From the NCBI RefSeq assembly GCF_013307435.2, contig NZ_CP102845.1, forward strand, positions 1,550,001-1,614,000: 64,000 bases of DNA, written 5' to 3'. Shown in pieces: positions 40,845 to 49,765 of this stretch. The position numbers and the translations under genes are program-made. The DNA is from Microvirga terrae. Lineage in GTDB: Bacteria > Pseudomonadota > Alphaproteobacteria > Rhizobiales > Beijerinckiaceae. The number at the start of each line of letters is the position of its first letter. Position 1 is the stretch's first letter. The notes below the pieces were generated by a model. It saw nothing but the letters and a program-made list of their open reading frames with translations, had not been told where the DNA came from and made no database searches.

Positions 40845-41147
40845 GGAAAGCAGCACCGAAGGGTCGCGAATGAAGAGGGCGACACGCTAGTGCATCGACC
40901 CCGACGGGGAAACCGTTTTCGAGCGCCGGGCAGGAGCGGGATCGTTGCCGCAGCCTAGGGCAGCCTGCCCAAGGATTATGCGTGTGATGCCTGGAATGCG
41001 AGCGAAATTAGTGATGTCCTGCAGCGGATGCATGACGCTCATGTGATCCTGTGACTACAACTAAAGTCGGACCGGCCTTATCTTCCTAGCAACGACAACA
41101 GAGAAACGCTGAAGGGTCTCAGCACCAATCTGTTGGGAGATGAGCCC
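40845..41147. other. Non-coding gap upstream of two very small genes
   Basis: 303 bp. It contains a near-perfect 21-bp dyad (40954-40974, CCTaGGGCAG-c-CTGCCCaAGG) and an A/T-richer stretch (40970-41120) that must hold the promoter of the small gene at 41148. I could not assign -35 and -10 boxes with confidence and saw no EcfG-type match. Confidence 0.5.
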
Positions 41148-41360
41148 ATGATCGCAGCTGTCTTGTCCACCATTCTCCTCGGCACGTCCGAGAAGCCGAC
41201 CGTGCTCTCGCGGGTCGTGACACGCATCGCCGAAAGCCGCGCCCGAAGCGCCGCGCAGCAACTGCGCCGCCATGAGGCGTACATCCAGGACCTGAGCCGC
41301 CGGCAGGACCATTCAGCCCTGTTCCTCGACCAAGGCGAGCCGCTCCCCGCCAAGATCTGA
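41148..41360 (+). CDS. Small protein of unknown function (70 aa)
   Basis: 70 residues from the ATG at 41148, preceded by GGGAG 8 bases upstream. The start is hydrophobic (MIAAVLSTILLG), the middle is basic and alanine-rich (SRVVTRIAESRARSAAQQLRRHEAYIQ) and likely helical, and the end is acidic/polar. I do not recognise a family. Good ribosome site, coding-like codon use and a second tiny gene 29 bp downstream on the same strand support a real gene. Confidence 0.65.
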   Translation: MIAAVLSTILLGTSEKPTVLSRVVTRIAESRARSAAQQLRRHEAYIQDLSRRQDHSALFLDQGEPLPAKI

Positions 41361-41389
41361 TCGAAGCACTTTAGAAGAGAGACAATACA

Positions 41390-41494
41390 ATGATCATCAT
41401 CACCGCCATGAAAGCCATCCGCGACATCTGGGCCGAGACCTTCGAGCTCCGTCGCGAACTCGCCAAGCGCTATCCGGGCGTTCTGGCCGAGTAG
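41390..41494 (+). CDS. Micro-protein of 34 residues
   Basis: ATG at 41390 preceded by AGAAGAGAG about 9 bases upstream; TAG at 41492-41494. The product begins with isoleucines (MIIITAMKAIRDIW) and continues as an amphipathic helix with AETFELRRELAKRYPG. The pattern of alternating charged and hydrophobic residues and the strong ribosome site argue for translation. Very short proteins with W-x-E-T-x-x-L-R-R-E-L-A-K-R-Y-P ends seem familiar from Hyphomicrobiales, but I cannot name the family. It ends 6 bp before the convergent prmA stop. Confidence 0.6.
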   Translation: MIIITAMKAIRDIWAETFELRRELAKRYPGVLAE

Positions 41495-41500
41495 TAGCGC

Positions 41501-42421
41501 TTACGGGCGGGGCAGCGGACGAGCGTTGCCCCGCTTCAGCACCAGCGCCGCCCAGCCCTCGAGATCGTAGCGGCGGCGCAGATACCAGCCCTGATGGGCA
41601 TAGGTCGACAGCACTCCGGGAACGTCCCGGGCGAGCAGGCCCGACAGGATGATCGTTCCGTCCGGGCTTGCCACGCGCGCCAGCGACGGCGCCAGCATGC
41701 GCAGGGGCTTTGCCAGGATGTTGGCGAAGACCAGATCGAAATGGCCCGTGCGGTCGGCGTCCGGGTGGCGGATGCCCGGTCCGACGTAGAGCTTCATGAA
41801 CGCCCCGATCCCGTTCAGCCGCGCGTTCTCGCGTGCCACGCGCACGGCTTCTGGATCGATGTCGCCGGCCACCACGGGCCGCTTCAGAATTTTCGCCGCC
41901 GCAAAGGCCAGGATCCCCGTGCCGGTCCCGACATCGAGCACGTGGCGGGGCGTGCGCGTCTTCAACTCATCCACGAACGCGAGCAGGCAGCCCTTGGTGG
42001 TGCCGTGATGGCCCGTGCCGAAGGCGAGCCCGGCTTCGATTTCGATGGCGATGTCGCTCGGGCGCCGTTCGTGCCGATCATGCGAGCCATGGACGAAGAT
42101 GCGGCCCGCACGGACAGGCTTGAGACCTTCGAGCGAGGCCTTCACCCAATCCTTCTGCTCGATCGGAAGGAAGACGCCCTTGTCCGCTTCCGTGCCGACG
42201 ATGGGCCGCAGCAGGTCCCGGATCGCAGCCTCGTCGGGCTGATGGGCGAAATAGGCTTCCAGCATCCATGGACCGCCATCCTCCGTCTCGAAGGACGCGA
42301 CGGCCGTTTCGGCCGGATCGAAAATCTCCCCGATCATGTCGGTCATGGCGCGGGCGGAGCGCTCGTCCGTGGTGATGCGGAAGACGTGGGTGGGGCGGTT
42401 GGGATGAAGACCTTCGAGCAT
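41501..42421 (-). CDS. prmA: Ribosomal protein L11 methyltransferase
   Basis: 306 residues. N-terminal substrate-binding domain and a C-terminal class I methyltransferase domain with motif I VLDVGTGTGILAFAAAK, preceded by the PrmA-typical AFGTGHHGTTKGCL, then motif IV LVFANILAKPL. It trimethylates lysines and the N-terminus of ribosomal protein L11. Conserved length and motif order leave little doubt. Confidence 0.94.
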   Translation of the reverse strand: MLEGLHPNRPTHVFRITTDERSARAMTDMIGEIFDPAETAVASFETEDGGPWMLEAYFAHQPDEAAIRDLLRPIVGTEADKGVFLPIEQKDWVKASLEGLKPVRAGRIFVHGSHDRHERRPSDIAIEIEAGLAFGTGHHGTTKGCLLAFVDELKTRTPRHVLDVGTGTGILAFAAAKILKRPVVAGDIDPEAVRVARENARLNGIGAFMKLYVGPGIRHPDADRTGHFDLVFANILAKPLRMLAPSLARVASPDGTIILSGLLARDVPGVLSTYAHQGWYLRRRYDLEGWAALVLKRGNARPLPRP

Positions 42422-42481
42422 GGCCTCGCCTTAGCACCCCTTGCCCCGCAGGTCACCTGTCCGTGAGATCGAGCATTTCCG

Positions 42482-42506
42482 GGAACCGTCGAAGTGACGT
42501 CCCGTT
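42482..42506 (+). promoter_or_regulatory. EcfG-type promoter for the SDR-Gfo/Idh operon
   Basis: GGAAC (42482-42486), exactly 16 bases, CGTT (42503-42506): a full match to the sigma-EcfG consensus. The predicted start near 42513 gives a leader of about 64 nt to the SDR ATG at 42577. Confidence 0.7.
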
Positions 42507-42576
42507 GTGCCCTCACCCGATGCCGCGGCAGCCCTTGGCTGACGGCCGCGCTTGTTCCCTCTCCAGGAGATCCACC

Positions 42577-43452
42577 ATGCCGGGACGTCTTTTCGACAAG
42601 GTTGCCATCGTGACGGGTGCCGGCACCGGCATCGGCGAGGCCATCGCCCTCAAGTTCGCCCAGGAGGGCGCGCGCCTTCTCCTCGTCGGCCTGCCGGATG
42701 ATCCGGTGGACGATGTGGCCCGTACGATCAATGGGGCAGGCGGGTTTGCCGAGGTATATCTCGGCGACATCGCCGAGGAGCGTCACGCGCAAGCGGCCGT
42801 CGAAGCCTGCGTGAGTGCCTATGGGCGCATCGATGTCCTGGTCAACAACGCGGGCGTCTTCCTGGCGATCGCCGAGACCCAGGATTATCCCATCGACAAG
42901 TTCGACGAGACCTTCCGGTCGAACGTTCGCTCGGTCTTCCTCATGACCAGGTTCGCCTTGCCGCATCTGCAGGAAAGCCATGGCAACATCATCGCCACGG
43001 GCTCGGAGGCCGGCATGATCGGTCATCCGAAGAACACGCCCTATGGCGGCACGAAGGCCTTCATTCATTCCTTCATCCGCGGCGTGGCGGCCGAGCAGGT
43101 CCCTTACGGTGTGCGTGCCAACTGCGTCTGCCCCGGTCCCATCGACACCGCCTGGACGCACAAATCCACGGGCCCCATGGACGCGGAACTCGCCACGATG
43201 ATCACGCAGGCTACTCCCATGGGCCGGCGCGGCACCCCGGAGGAGGTTGCGAACGTGTTCTGCTTCCTCGCCTCCGACGAGGCGAGCTTCGTCACGGGCG
43301 CGCTCTACATGGTCGATGGCGGCATCACGATCTCGAAGGGACCGGTTGGTGCCAAGGCCTCGTCGCATTTCAAGAAGCAGCCGAAAGGCAAGCTGCCGAC
43401 GCGCCATTCCCATGACGGCCTTAAGAACAAGGACTACGAGACCCTGACCTGA
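42577..43452 (+). CDS. SDR family oxidoreductase
   Basis: 291 residues from the ATG at 42577 with AGGAG upstream. Rossmann fold with cofactor motif TGAGTGIG, NNAG (VLVNNAGVFL), catalytic serine in IIATGSEAG, and YGGTK with the Tyr-x-x-x-Lys pair; the ending FVTGALYMVDGGIT is typical of classical SDRs. A basic tail of about 40 residues rich in lysine is an extension. Substrate unknown. It is followed 22 bp later by a Gfo/Idh gene, and a full EcfG-type promoter precedes it, so a general-stress carbohydrate or polyol function is a fair guess. Confidence 0.9.
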   Translation: MPGRLFDKVAIVTGAGTGIGEAIALKFAQEGARLLLVGLPDDPVDDVARTINGAGGFAEVYLGDIAEERHAQAAVEACVSAYGRIDVLVNNAGVFLAIAETQDYPIDKFDETFRSNVRSVFLMTRFALPHLQESHGNIIATGSEAGMIGHPKNTPYGGTKAFIHSFIRGVAAEQVPYGVRANCVCPGPIDTAWTHKSTGPMDAELATMITQATPMGRRGTPEEVANVFCFLASDEASFVTGALYMVDGGITISKGPVGAKASSHFKKQPKGKLPTRHSHDGLKNKDYETLT

Positions 43453-43474
43453 GCCCTCGCTTCCGGAGCCGATC

Positions 43475-44725
43475 ATGACCATGCTTTTCGAAACGGGCCT
43501 GTCCCGCCGGCTCTTCCTGCGCGGCACGGGCGGAGGACTTCTCTTAGGCTCCGCACTGGCGGCCGCAGGGCCGAGCTTTGCGCAGAGCAGCGGTGCGAGC
43601 GGGGGCGGCGGGTCGACCCTGCCGCCGGACCGGCCGACGGGGCGGCCCATGCCGGAGATGGAAAAGGCCATGCCGGAAGCACCCGGCAAGCGCCTGGGCT
43701 ATGCCATCGTGGGGCTTGGGCAGTTCGCCCTGAACCAGATCATCCCGTCCTTCGCGGAAAGCAAGTCGTCGAAGCTCGTGGCCTTGGTCTCGGGAAACCG
43801 GGACAAGGCGCTTCAGGTGGCCGAGCGCTACGGAGTCCAGCAGAAGAACATCTACGACTATCAGAGCTTCGACCGCATCGCCGACAACGACGAGATCGAC
43901 ATCGTCTACATCATCCTGCCCAACGCCCTGCACGCGGAATATACGGTGCGGGCCTTCAAGGCGGGCAAGCATGTGCTGTGCGAAAAGCCCATGGCAGTGA
44001 CGGCCGAGGAATGCGAGACCATGATCCGCGCCGGCCGCGAGGCGGACCGCAAGCTCATGATCGCCTACCGGGCCCAATACGAGCCGTACAACATGGAAGC
44101 GATCCGCATGGCGCGGGAAGGCGAGCTGGGCAAGATCCGTCTCGTCACCAGCGATCACGGGCGCATTCTCGATCCCAAGGTGCCGGCCGATCAGTGGCGC
44201 ATGGTGAAAGCGCTCGCGGGTGGCGGATCGCTCTATGACATCGGCATCTACTCGCTGCAGGCGGCCCGCTACATCACGGGCGAGGAGCCGGTGGAGGTCT
44301 CTGCCCATATCTCCAGCGACACGAGCGATCCGCGCTTCAGAGAGATCGAGGAGCTCGTGGCGTTCCAACTCCGCTTCCCGTCGGGAGCGCTGGCCAGCCT
44401 GACATCGTCCTACTCCACTTCGCCGGTCAAGCGCATCCAGGTCTTCGGTTCGAAGGCTTCGCTGGTGCTCGATCCCGCCACCGAATACGAGCGCCACCAG
44501 ATGATGGTGAAGACCGAGAAGGAGGAGCGGCGGGTGCAGAGTCCGGAAGGCAACCAGTTTGCCGCCGAGATGGATCACATGGCAAAGGCGGTGCTGGAGA
44601 AGCGGGAGCCCAAGACCCCCGGCGAGGAGGGTCTGCGCGACATCCGCATCATGCAGGCCGTCTATCGGGCCGCCCAGGAGGGCCGGCCCGTGTCCCTGGA
44701 GACGACAGGATCGACCGCCCGATAA
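43475..44725 (+). CDS. Tat-exported Gfo/Idh/MocA oxidoreductase
   Basis: 416 residues. Twin-arginine signal (SRRLFLRGTGGGLLLGSALAAAGPSFAQ), a glycine/proline-rich linker, then an NAD(P)-binding Rossmann domain (YAIVGLGQFALNQII), CEKPMAVTAEE with the catalytic-loop lysine, and a C-terminal alpha/beta domain (GGGSLYDIGIYSLQAARYITGEEPVEV). Closest in plan to periplasmic glucose-fructose oxidoreductase, where the tightly bound cofactor is folded in the cytoplasm before Tat export. It is second in the SDR operon with an EcfG-type promoter. It may make sorbitol/gluconolactone-like compatible solutes, an inference from family. Confidence 0.9.
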   Translation: MTMLFETGLSRRLFLRGTGGGLLLGSALAAAGPSFAQSSGASGGGGSTLPPDRPTGRPMPEMEKAMPEAPGKRLGYAIVGLGQFALNQIIPSFAESKSSKLVALVSGNRDKALQVAERYGVQQKNIYDYQSFDRIADNDEIDIVYIILPNALHAEYTVRAFKAGKHVLCEKPMAVTAEECETMIRAGREADRKLMIAYRAQYEPYNMEAIRMAREGELGKIRLVTSDHGRILDPKVPADQWRMVKALAGGGSLYDIGIYSLQAARYITGEEPVEVSAHISSDTSDPRFREIEELVAFQLRFPSGALASLTSSYSTSPVKRIQVFGSKASLVLDPATEYERHQMMVKTEKEERRVQSPEGNQFAAEMDHMAKAVLEKREPKTPGEEGLRDIRIMQAVYRAAQEGRPVSLETTGSTAR

Positions 44726-44753
44726 GCCGCGATCCTGCCGTCGGCACGGGCGA

Positions 44754-46028
44754 TCAGCCGGCCTGCAAAACCTTCTCTACAGGCTGCAGCACTTGCAGTT
44801 TCCCGGCTTCCTCGGCCTTGTACGCGCGCTGGGTGTCCGTGATGTAATCGCGCACGATCGGCGCGGCATCGCGTTTGCGGGCCAGCTGCATGTGGAACAC
44901 GAGCTGGCTGCCGGTCGTGAACATGGTCTCGGCGCTGATGAGATAGAACTCGAACATCCGGCAGAAGCGCTCGTCGTACATGGCGGCGATCTTCTCCCGG
45001 TTGGCTTCGAAGCGCCGATGCCAATGATTGAGCGTCTTCGCGTAGTGAAGGCGCAGGAATTCCAGATCCGTCACCCAGAGCTGGTTCTGCTCGACAACGG
45101 GAAACACCTCCGACAGGGCGGGCGAGTAGGCGCCCGGAAAGATGTATTTCCTGAGCCACGGACTTGCCGTTCCGGGAGGGCTCATCTTGCCGATGGAGTG
45201 CAGCACCATCAGTCCGTCATCGTTGAGCAGAGCGTTGATCTTGGCGAAGAACTCGCCGTAATGGTGCACTCCCACGTGCTCGAACATGCCCACCGACACG
45301 ATGCGGTCGAACCTCCTGTCGACCTTGCGATAGTCGAGCAGCTCGAAGCGCACTCGATCCGACAGGCCGGCGCGCCGTGCCTTCTCGTTGGAGAGTTCAT
45401 ACTGCTCCTTCGACAGAGTGACGCCCGTGACGTCCACGTTCTCCATAGCGGCGAGATAAAGCGCGAGATCGCCCCAGCCGCTGCCGATGTCGAGGATCTT
45501 CAGGCCGGGCCTGAGCTGCAGCTTGGACGCGATGAGACGCAGCTTGTTCTGCTGCGCCTCTTCCAGCGTGTCGTCGTCGTTGACGAAATACGCGCAGGAA
45601 TACTGCATGCCCTTGTCGAGGAAGAGCTTGTAGAAGTCGTTTCCGAGGTCGTAGTGATGCGCCACGTTCTGCTGCGCCTTCCCGACCGGATTCGCCTGCT
45701 GAAATCGCTTCACGGTACGCGAGACGCGCTTGAGCACGTTCTGCAGCGGGTAACTGGCCAGTGTCGAGCGGTTCATCGAGAAGAGATTGAGGAAGTCCCG
45801 CAGGTTCGAACCGTCCTCGAAGCTAAGGCGCCCGTCCATGTAGGCTTCACCCGCATGCAGCTCGGGATTGAGGAAAAGCTTGTGATAGAGTGATCGGTCG
45901 GTCAGTCGCATGGTGACGCTTGGCCCCGGCTTTTCACCCCCGAAGGCATGCACGCCCCCCTGCGCGTCGATCACCTTCAACGTTCCTGCGCGTACGAAGG
46001 ATTTCAGCATGTGGGACAGCGGGAACAT
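44754..46028 (-). CDS. cfa: Cyclopropane-fatty-acyl-phospholipid synthase
   Basis: 424 residues from the ATG at 46028 (AGAGGTG upstream); an in-frame start at 46070 is possible. N-terminal lipid-binding domain, then the methyltransferase core with VAHHYDLGNDFYKLFLDKGMQYSCAYF, motif I LDIGSGWGDLALYLA, VTGVTLSKEQYELS and FDRIVSVGMFEHVG, all standard Cfa/CmaA blocks. It adds a methylene bridge from AdoMet to unsaturated acyl chains of membrane phospholipids, often in stress or stationary phase. Divergent from the manganese catalase gene. Confidence 0.95.
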   Translation of the reverse strand: MFPLSHMLKSFVRAGTLKVIDAQGGVHAFGGEKPGPSVTMRLTDRSLYHKLFLNPELHAGEAYMDGRLSFEDGSNLRDFLNLFSMNRSTLASYPLQNVLKRVSRTVKRFQQANPVGKAQQNVAHHYDLGNDFYKLFLDKGMQYSCAYFVNDDDTLEEAQQNKLRLIASKLQLRPGLKILDIGSGWGDLALYLAAMENVDVTGVTLSKEQYELSNEKARRAGLSDRVRFELLDYRKVDRRFDRIVSVGMFEHVGVHHYGEFFAKINALLNDDGLMVLHSIGKMSPPGTASPWLRKYIFPGAYSPALSEVFPVVEQNQLWVTDLEFLRLHYAKTLNHWHRRFEANREKIAAMYDERFCRMFEFYLISAETMFTTGSQLVFHMQLARKRDAAPIVRDYITDTQRAYKAEEAGKLQVLQPVEKVLQAG

Positions 46029-46146
46029 CGGCACCTCTGATGATTGTTCGAACGGGCCGGATGGTTCCACAGTTGCAGGCAGGTGGCTAGAGGGAAAACC
46101 TGCAGATCAGAACGGATCTAAAGTACAGGAAAGACAGCCTATTTGG

Positions 46147-46171
46147 GGAACAACCATGAGTCGCTCCGGTT
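46147..46171 (+). promoter_or_regulatory. EcfG-type promoter for manganese catalase
   Basis: GGAAC (46147-46151), 17 bases, GTT (46169-46171). Predicted start near 46178, leader about 54 nt to the ATG. The base before GTT is G rather than C, so it is slightly weaker than the one at 42482. Confidence 0.6.
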
Positions 46172-46231
46172 GGAAGCCTGACTCTCGTGGGGCCGAGAGC
46201 TGCCATGACATCCATCGAACAGGAGTAGCCG

Positions 46232-47113
46232 ATGTTCTTCCGCCAGAAGCAGATGGCGTATCACGCCAAGCCTGAGAAGCCCGATCCGCTTTTTGCCAAG
46301 ATGCTGCAGGAGCCCCTCGGCGGCCAATGGGGCGAGATCAGCGTGATGATGACCTACCTGTTCCAGGGCTGGAACTGCCGCGGTCCGCAGAAGTACAAGG
46401 ACATGATCATGGATATCGGCACCGAGGAGATCGGCCATGTCGAGATGCTCGCCACCATGATCGCGCGCCTGCTCGAGACCTCGCCGATCGAGCAGCAGGA
46501 GGATATGGCCAGGAATTCGGTGGTGGGCGCCGTGATGGGCGGTGCCCGTGTGGAGGACGCCATTGTGGCCGGCATGAACCCTCAGCAGTATATCGTGGCG
46601 GGTCTCGGCGCCAGGCCGTCCGACAGCGTCGGCAATCCCTGGAATGCGGCCTACACCATCGCAAGCGGCAATCTGCTTGCCGATTTTCGCTTCAACGTGA
46701 CGGCCGAGAGCCAGGGCCGCCTGCAGGTGGCGCGTCTCTACAACATGACGAACGATACCGGCGTGCGCGACATGCTCTCGTTCATGCTCGCCCGTGACAC
46801 CATGCATCAGAACCAGTGGCTCGCCGCCATCCGCGAACTGCAGGAGGATGGGCTTGAAGATACACCAGTTCCGTCGAATTTCCCGCAGGACCTGGAGAAG
46901 ACCGAGGTTTCCTACCAATTCCTGAACCATTCCGAGGGAATGGAAAGCCAAGCGGGGCGCTGGGCACAGGGACCCGCACCGGACGGGAAGGGCACCTTCA
47001 CCTATGTAGACCGTCCGCCGGCCTATACGGAGGATGAGGGTCAGCTCAACCCGATCGACCCGCGTGTCTATGGCACGCCGCCTGCACCGGTGCCGCCAGC
47101 TGCTGCGGAGTGA
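46232..47113 (+). CDS. Manganese catalase
   Basis: 293 residues of the ferritin-like Mn catalase family. Dimanganese ligands are visible in a four-helix bundle: E35 (GGQWGEISVMM), E65/E66 and H69 (GTEEIGHVEM), then a glutamate in FNVTAESQGR and a histidine in RDTMHQNQW. It breaks down hydrogen peroxide without haem in the cytoplasm. The C-terminus is a proline-rich tail (about 245-293) common in the family. AGGAG at 46221-46225 is the ribosome site; an EcfG-type promoter lies upstream. Similar genes belong to the alphaproteobacterial general stress response. Confidence 0.95.
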   Translation: MFFRQKQMAYHAKPEKPDPLFAKMLQEPLGGQWGEISVMMTYLFQGWNCRGPQKYKDMIMDIGTEEIGHVEMLATMIARLLETSPIEQQEDMARNSVVGAVMGGARVEDAIVAGMNPQQYIVAGLGARPSDSVGNPWNAAYTIASGNLLADFRFNVTAESQGRLQVARLYNMTNDTGVRDMLSFMLARDTMHQNQWLAAIRELQEDGLEDTPVPSNFPQDLEKTEVSYQFLNHSEGMESQAGRWAQGPAPDGKGTFTYVDRPPAYTEDEGQLNPIDPRVYGTPPAPVPPAAAE

Positions 47114-47140
47114 TCATCGCGCGTTCCGCACTCGATCCCA

Positions 47141-47230
47141 TGTCATGGCCGGGCTTGTCCCGGCCATCTCGCTTCTGAAAGATGTTGCGCTTCTGATCGG
47201 GATCACCGGCACAAAGCCGGTGACGACACG
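47141..47230. repeat. Mosaic double-hairpin repeat
   Basis: TCATGGCCGGGCTTGTCCCGG on the left and GATCACCGGCACAAAGCCGG on the right, with the middle part changed (tctgaaagatgttgcgc). It lies between the convergent manganese catalase and uvrD ends and may serve both as terminator. Confidence 0.8.
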
Positions 47231-47241
47231 ACGAGATCCCG

Positions 47242-49617
47242 TCAGCCCAGGGCTTCGACGAAGCTGTCCAGCACCATCTTGCGTCCGGCCTTGTCGAACG
47301 CGACGGTGAGCTTGTTGCCGTCCACCGCCTCGATGGTGCCAGGGCCGAACTTCGTGTGCAGGACCCGTCCACCCACGGCAAATCCCGAACCACCGGTGGA
47401 CTTGGCCACCAGCTCGCCTTCGATCAGCATCGGTCCTCTCCGGTCGCCGGAGCGGCGCGCGGAAGAGACGCCATCATCCGTCGTGGCGCGATGAGCCTGG
47501 GCGCGCTGCCAGCCCGGGGTCTGGTAGGAGGAGCCGCTGAAGGGCTGCATGCGGTCGAAGCGTGAGCCGCCGCCATAACCGCCATACGAGAAGTTTGCCG
47601 GCGCCTCGACAATCTCGACGTTGGTCTCCGGCAGGTCGTCGACGAAGCGGCTCGGAACGGTCGAGTTCCACAGGCCGTGGATGCGCCGGTTGGAGGCGAA
47701 GTAGATCTTGGCGCTGCGCCGGGCGCGGGTGAGGCCCACATGGGCGAGGCGGCGCTCCTCCTCGAGACCGGCGCGGCCGCTCTCGTCGAGCGCGCGCTGG
47801 TTCGGGAACAGGCCTTCCTCCCAGCCGGGCAGGAAGACCGTGTTGAACTCCAGGCCCTTGGCCGCGTGGAGGGTCATCAGGCTCACGCGCTCGGCGGTGT
47901 CGCTTTCGTTGGCTTCCATTACCAGCGAGACGTGCTCGAGGAAGCTCTGCAGGTCGGGGAATTCCTCCATGGAGCGCACGAGCTCCTTGAGGTTTTCGAG
48001 GCGTCCCGCCGCATCGGCCGATTTGTCCTTCTGCCACATGTCAGTATAGCCGGATTCCTCCAGCACCGTCTGGGCGACCTCGGACTGCGTCATGGTCTCG
48101 GAGAGCTTCGACCAGCGGCCGAAGGAGATCAGAAGGTCGCGCAGGGTGGCACGGGGCTTGGGCTTCAGCTCGTCCGTCTCGACGATGAAGCGCGCCGCCT
48201 CCACCAGCGGCACGCGGGCCGCGCGGGCGTGGTTGTGCAGCACCTGGATGGTAGCATCGCCCAGGCCGCGCTTGGGTACGTTCACGATCCGCTCGAAGGC
48301 GAGATCGTCCGCCGGCTGATTGACGACACGCAGATAGGCCAGCGCATCGCGGATTTCGGCGCGCTCGTAGAAGCGCGGGCCGCCGATGACGCGATAAGGC
48401 ACGCCGAGCGTCACCAGCCGGTCTTCGATCTCGCGCATCTGGGCCGAGATGCGCACCAGGATGGCGATCTCGGAGAGCGGGTGCTTCTTGGCGTGCAGCG
48501 CCTCGATCTCCTCGCCGATCAGGCGCGCCTCGTCCTCGGAGTCCCAGGCGCCGGTGATCGTCACCTTCTCGCCGGCCTCGTCCTCCGTGCGCAGGGTCTT
48601 GCCGAGGCGGCCCTGGTTCTTGGCAATGAGGCCGGAGGCCGCCGAGAGGATGTGGCCCGTCGAGCGGTAGTTGCGCTCCAGGCGGATCACCGTGGCGCCG
48701 GGAAAGTCGTGCTCGAAGCGCAGGATGTTGTCGACCTCGGCGCCGCGCCAGCCGTAGATCGACTGATCGTCGTCGCCGACGCAGCACAGGTTCTTGCGCG
48801 CCTGGGCGAGCAGCCTGAGCCAGAGGTACTGGGCGACGTTGGTGTCCTGGTACTCGTCCACCAGCATGTAGCGGAAGCGGTTCTGGTACTGCTCCAGGAT
48901 GTCCGGATGCTCGCGCCACAGGCGGAGGCATTCGAGCAGGAGGTCGCCGAAATCGACGGCGTTCAGAACCTTCAGTCGCTCCTGATAGGCCCGGTAGAGC
49001 CGGCCACCTTTGCCGTTGGCGAAGGCTCCGGCCTCGCCGGCCGGCACCTGATCGGGCCCGAGGCCCCGGTTCTTCCAGCCGTCGATATGAGCGGCGAGCT
49101 GGCGGGCCGGCCAGCGCTTCTCGTCGATCCCTTCCGCCTCGATCACCTGCTTCATCAGGCGGAGCTGATCGTCGGTGCCCAGGATCGTGAAGTCGGAACG
49201 CAGGCCCACCAGCTCCGCGTGGCGACGCAGGATCTTGGTGCCGATCGAGTGGAAGGTGCCGAGCCACTGCATGCCCTCGGCGACCGGACCGATCACCGAG
49301 GTGATGCGCTCGCGCATTTCCCGGGCGGCCTTGTTGGTGAAGGTCACGGCCAGGATCTGGGACGGGTAGGCCTTGCCGGTGGCGATCAGGTGCGCGATCC
49401 GGGTGGTGAGCACGCGGGTCTTGCCGGTGCCGGCGCCCGCCAGAACGAGAACCGGGCCTTCCGTGGCCTCGACGGCGGCGCGCTGCTCCGGGTTCAGCCC
49501 GTTCAGATAGGGCGATTGGGGCGCCACCGCCGCGCGGGCGCGGGCGCTCAGGGAACCGGACGCCGGCTCATGGGCAAGGCTGTCCTGCGGGTCGGGTCTG
49601 GGATCGGACTGATTCAT
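47242..49617 (-). CDS. uvrD: UvrD/PcrA-type superfamily 1 DNA helicase
   Basis: 791 residues from the ATG at 49617; an ATG 12 bp earlier is the alternative. Q motif LNGLNPEQRAAVEA, Walker A AGAGTGKTRVLTTRIAHL, Walker B VDEYQDTN, motif III DDQSIYGWRGAEV, motif IV RLERNYRST, motif V SLMTLHAAKGLEF, motif VI VGLTRARR. The C-terminus (about 735-790) has a tudor-like fold with VLHTKFGPGTIEAVDGNKLTVAF as in PcrA/UvrD, which binds RNA polymerase. It unwinds DNA in excision and mismatch repair. No close neighbour in an operon. Confidence 0.95.
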   Translation of the reverse strand: MNQSDPRPDPQDSLAHEPASGSLSARARAAVAPQSPYLNGLNPEQRAAVEATEGPVLVLAGAGTGKTRVLTTRIAHLIATGKAYPSQILAVTFTNKAAREMRERITSVIGPVAEGMQWLGTFHSIGTKILRRHAELVGLRSDFTILGTDDQLRLMKQVIEAEGIDEKRWPARQLAAHIDGWKNRGLGPDQVPAGEAGAFANGKGGRLYRAYQERLKVLNAVDFGDLLLECLRLWREHPDILEQYQNRFRYMLVDEYQDTNVAQYLWLRLLAQARKNLCCVGDDDQSIYGWRGAEVDNILRFEHDFPGATVIRLERNYRSTGHILSAASGLIAKNQGRLGKTLRTEDEAGEKVTITGAWDSEDEARLIGEEIEALHAKKHPLSEIAILVRISAQMREIEDRLVTLGVPYRVIGGPRFYERAEIRDALAYLRVVNQPADDLAFERIVNVPKRGLGDATIQVLHNHARAARVPLVEAARFIVETDELKPKPRATLRDLLISFGRWSKLSETMTQSEVAQTVLEESGYTDMWQKDKSADAAGRLENLKELVRSMEEFPDLQSFLEHVSLVMEANESDTAERVSLMTLHAAKGLEFNTVFLPGWEEGLFPNQRALDESGRAGLEEERRLAHVGLTRARRSAKIYFASNRRIHGLWNSTVPSRFVDDLPETNVEIVEAPANFSYGGYGGGSRFDRMQPFSGSSYQTPGWQRAQAHRATTDDGVSSARRSGDRRGPMLIEGELVAKSTGGSGFAVGGRVLHTKFGPGTIEAVDGNKLTVAFDKAGRKMVLDSFVEALG

Positions 49618-49765
49618 CGGCGGGACCATGGATCAAAAGGCGAACGGCGTCGAGCCTGAATCCCGGTCGATCCTGCCGCAGGCTCGAACTTCCAGGCTTC
49701 GATTCCATTGTCGGAAAGAGCTTCCATCGCCATATGGGTATGGCAGGCCCGGAGAGGAATGTCCC

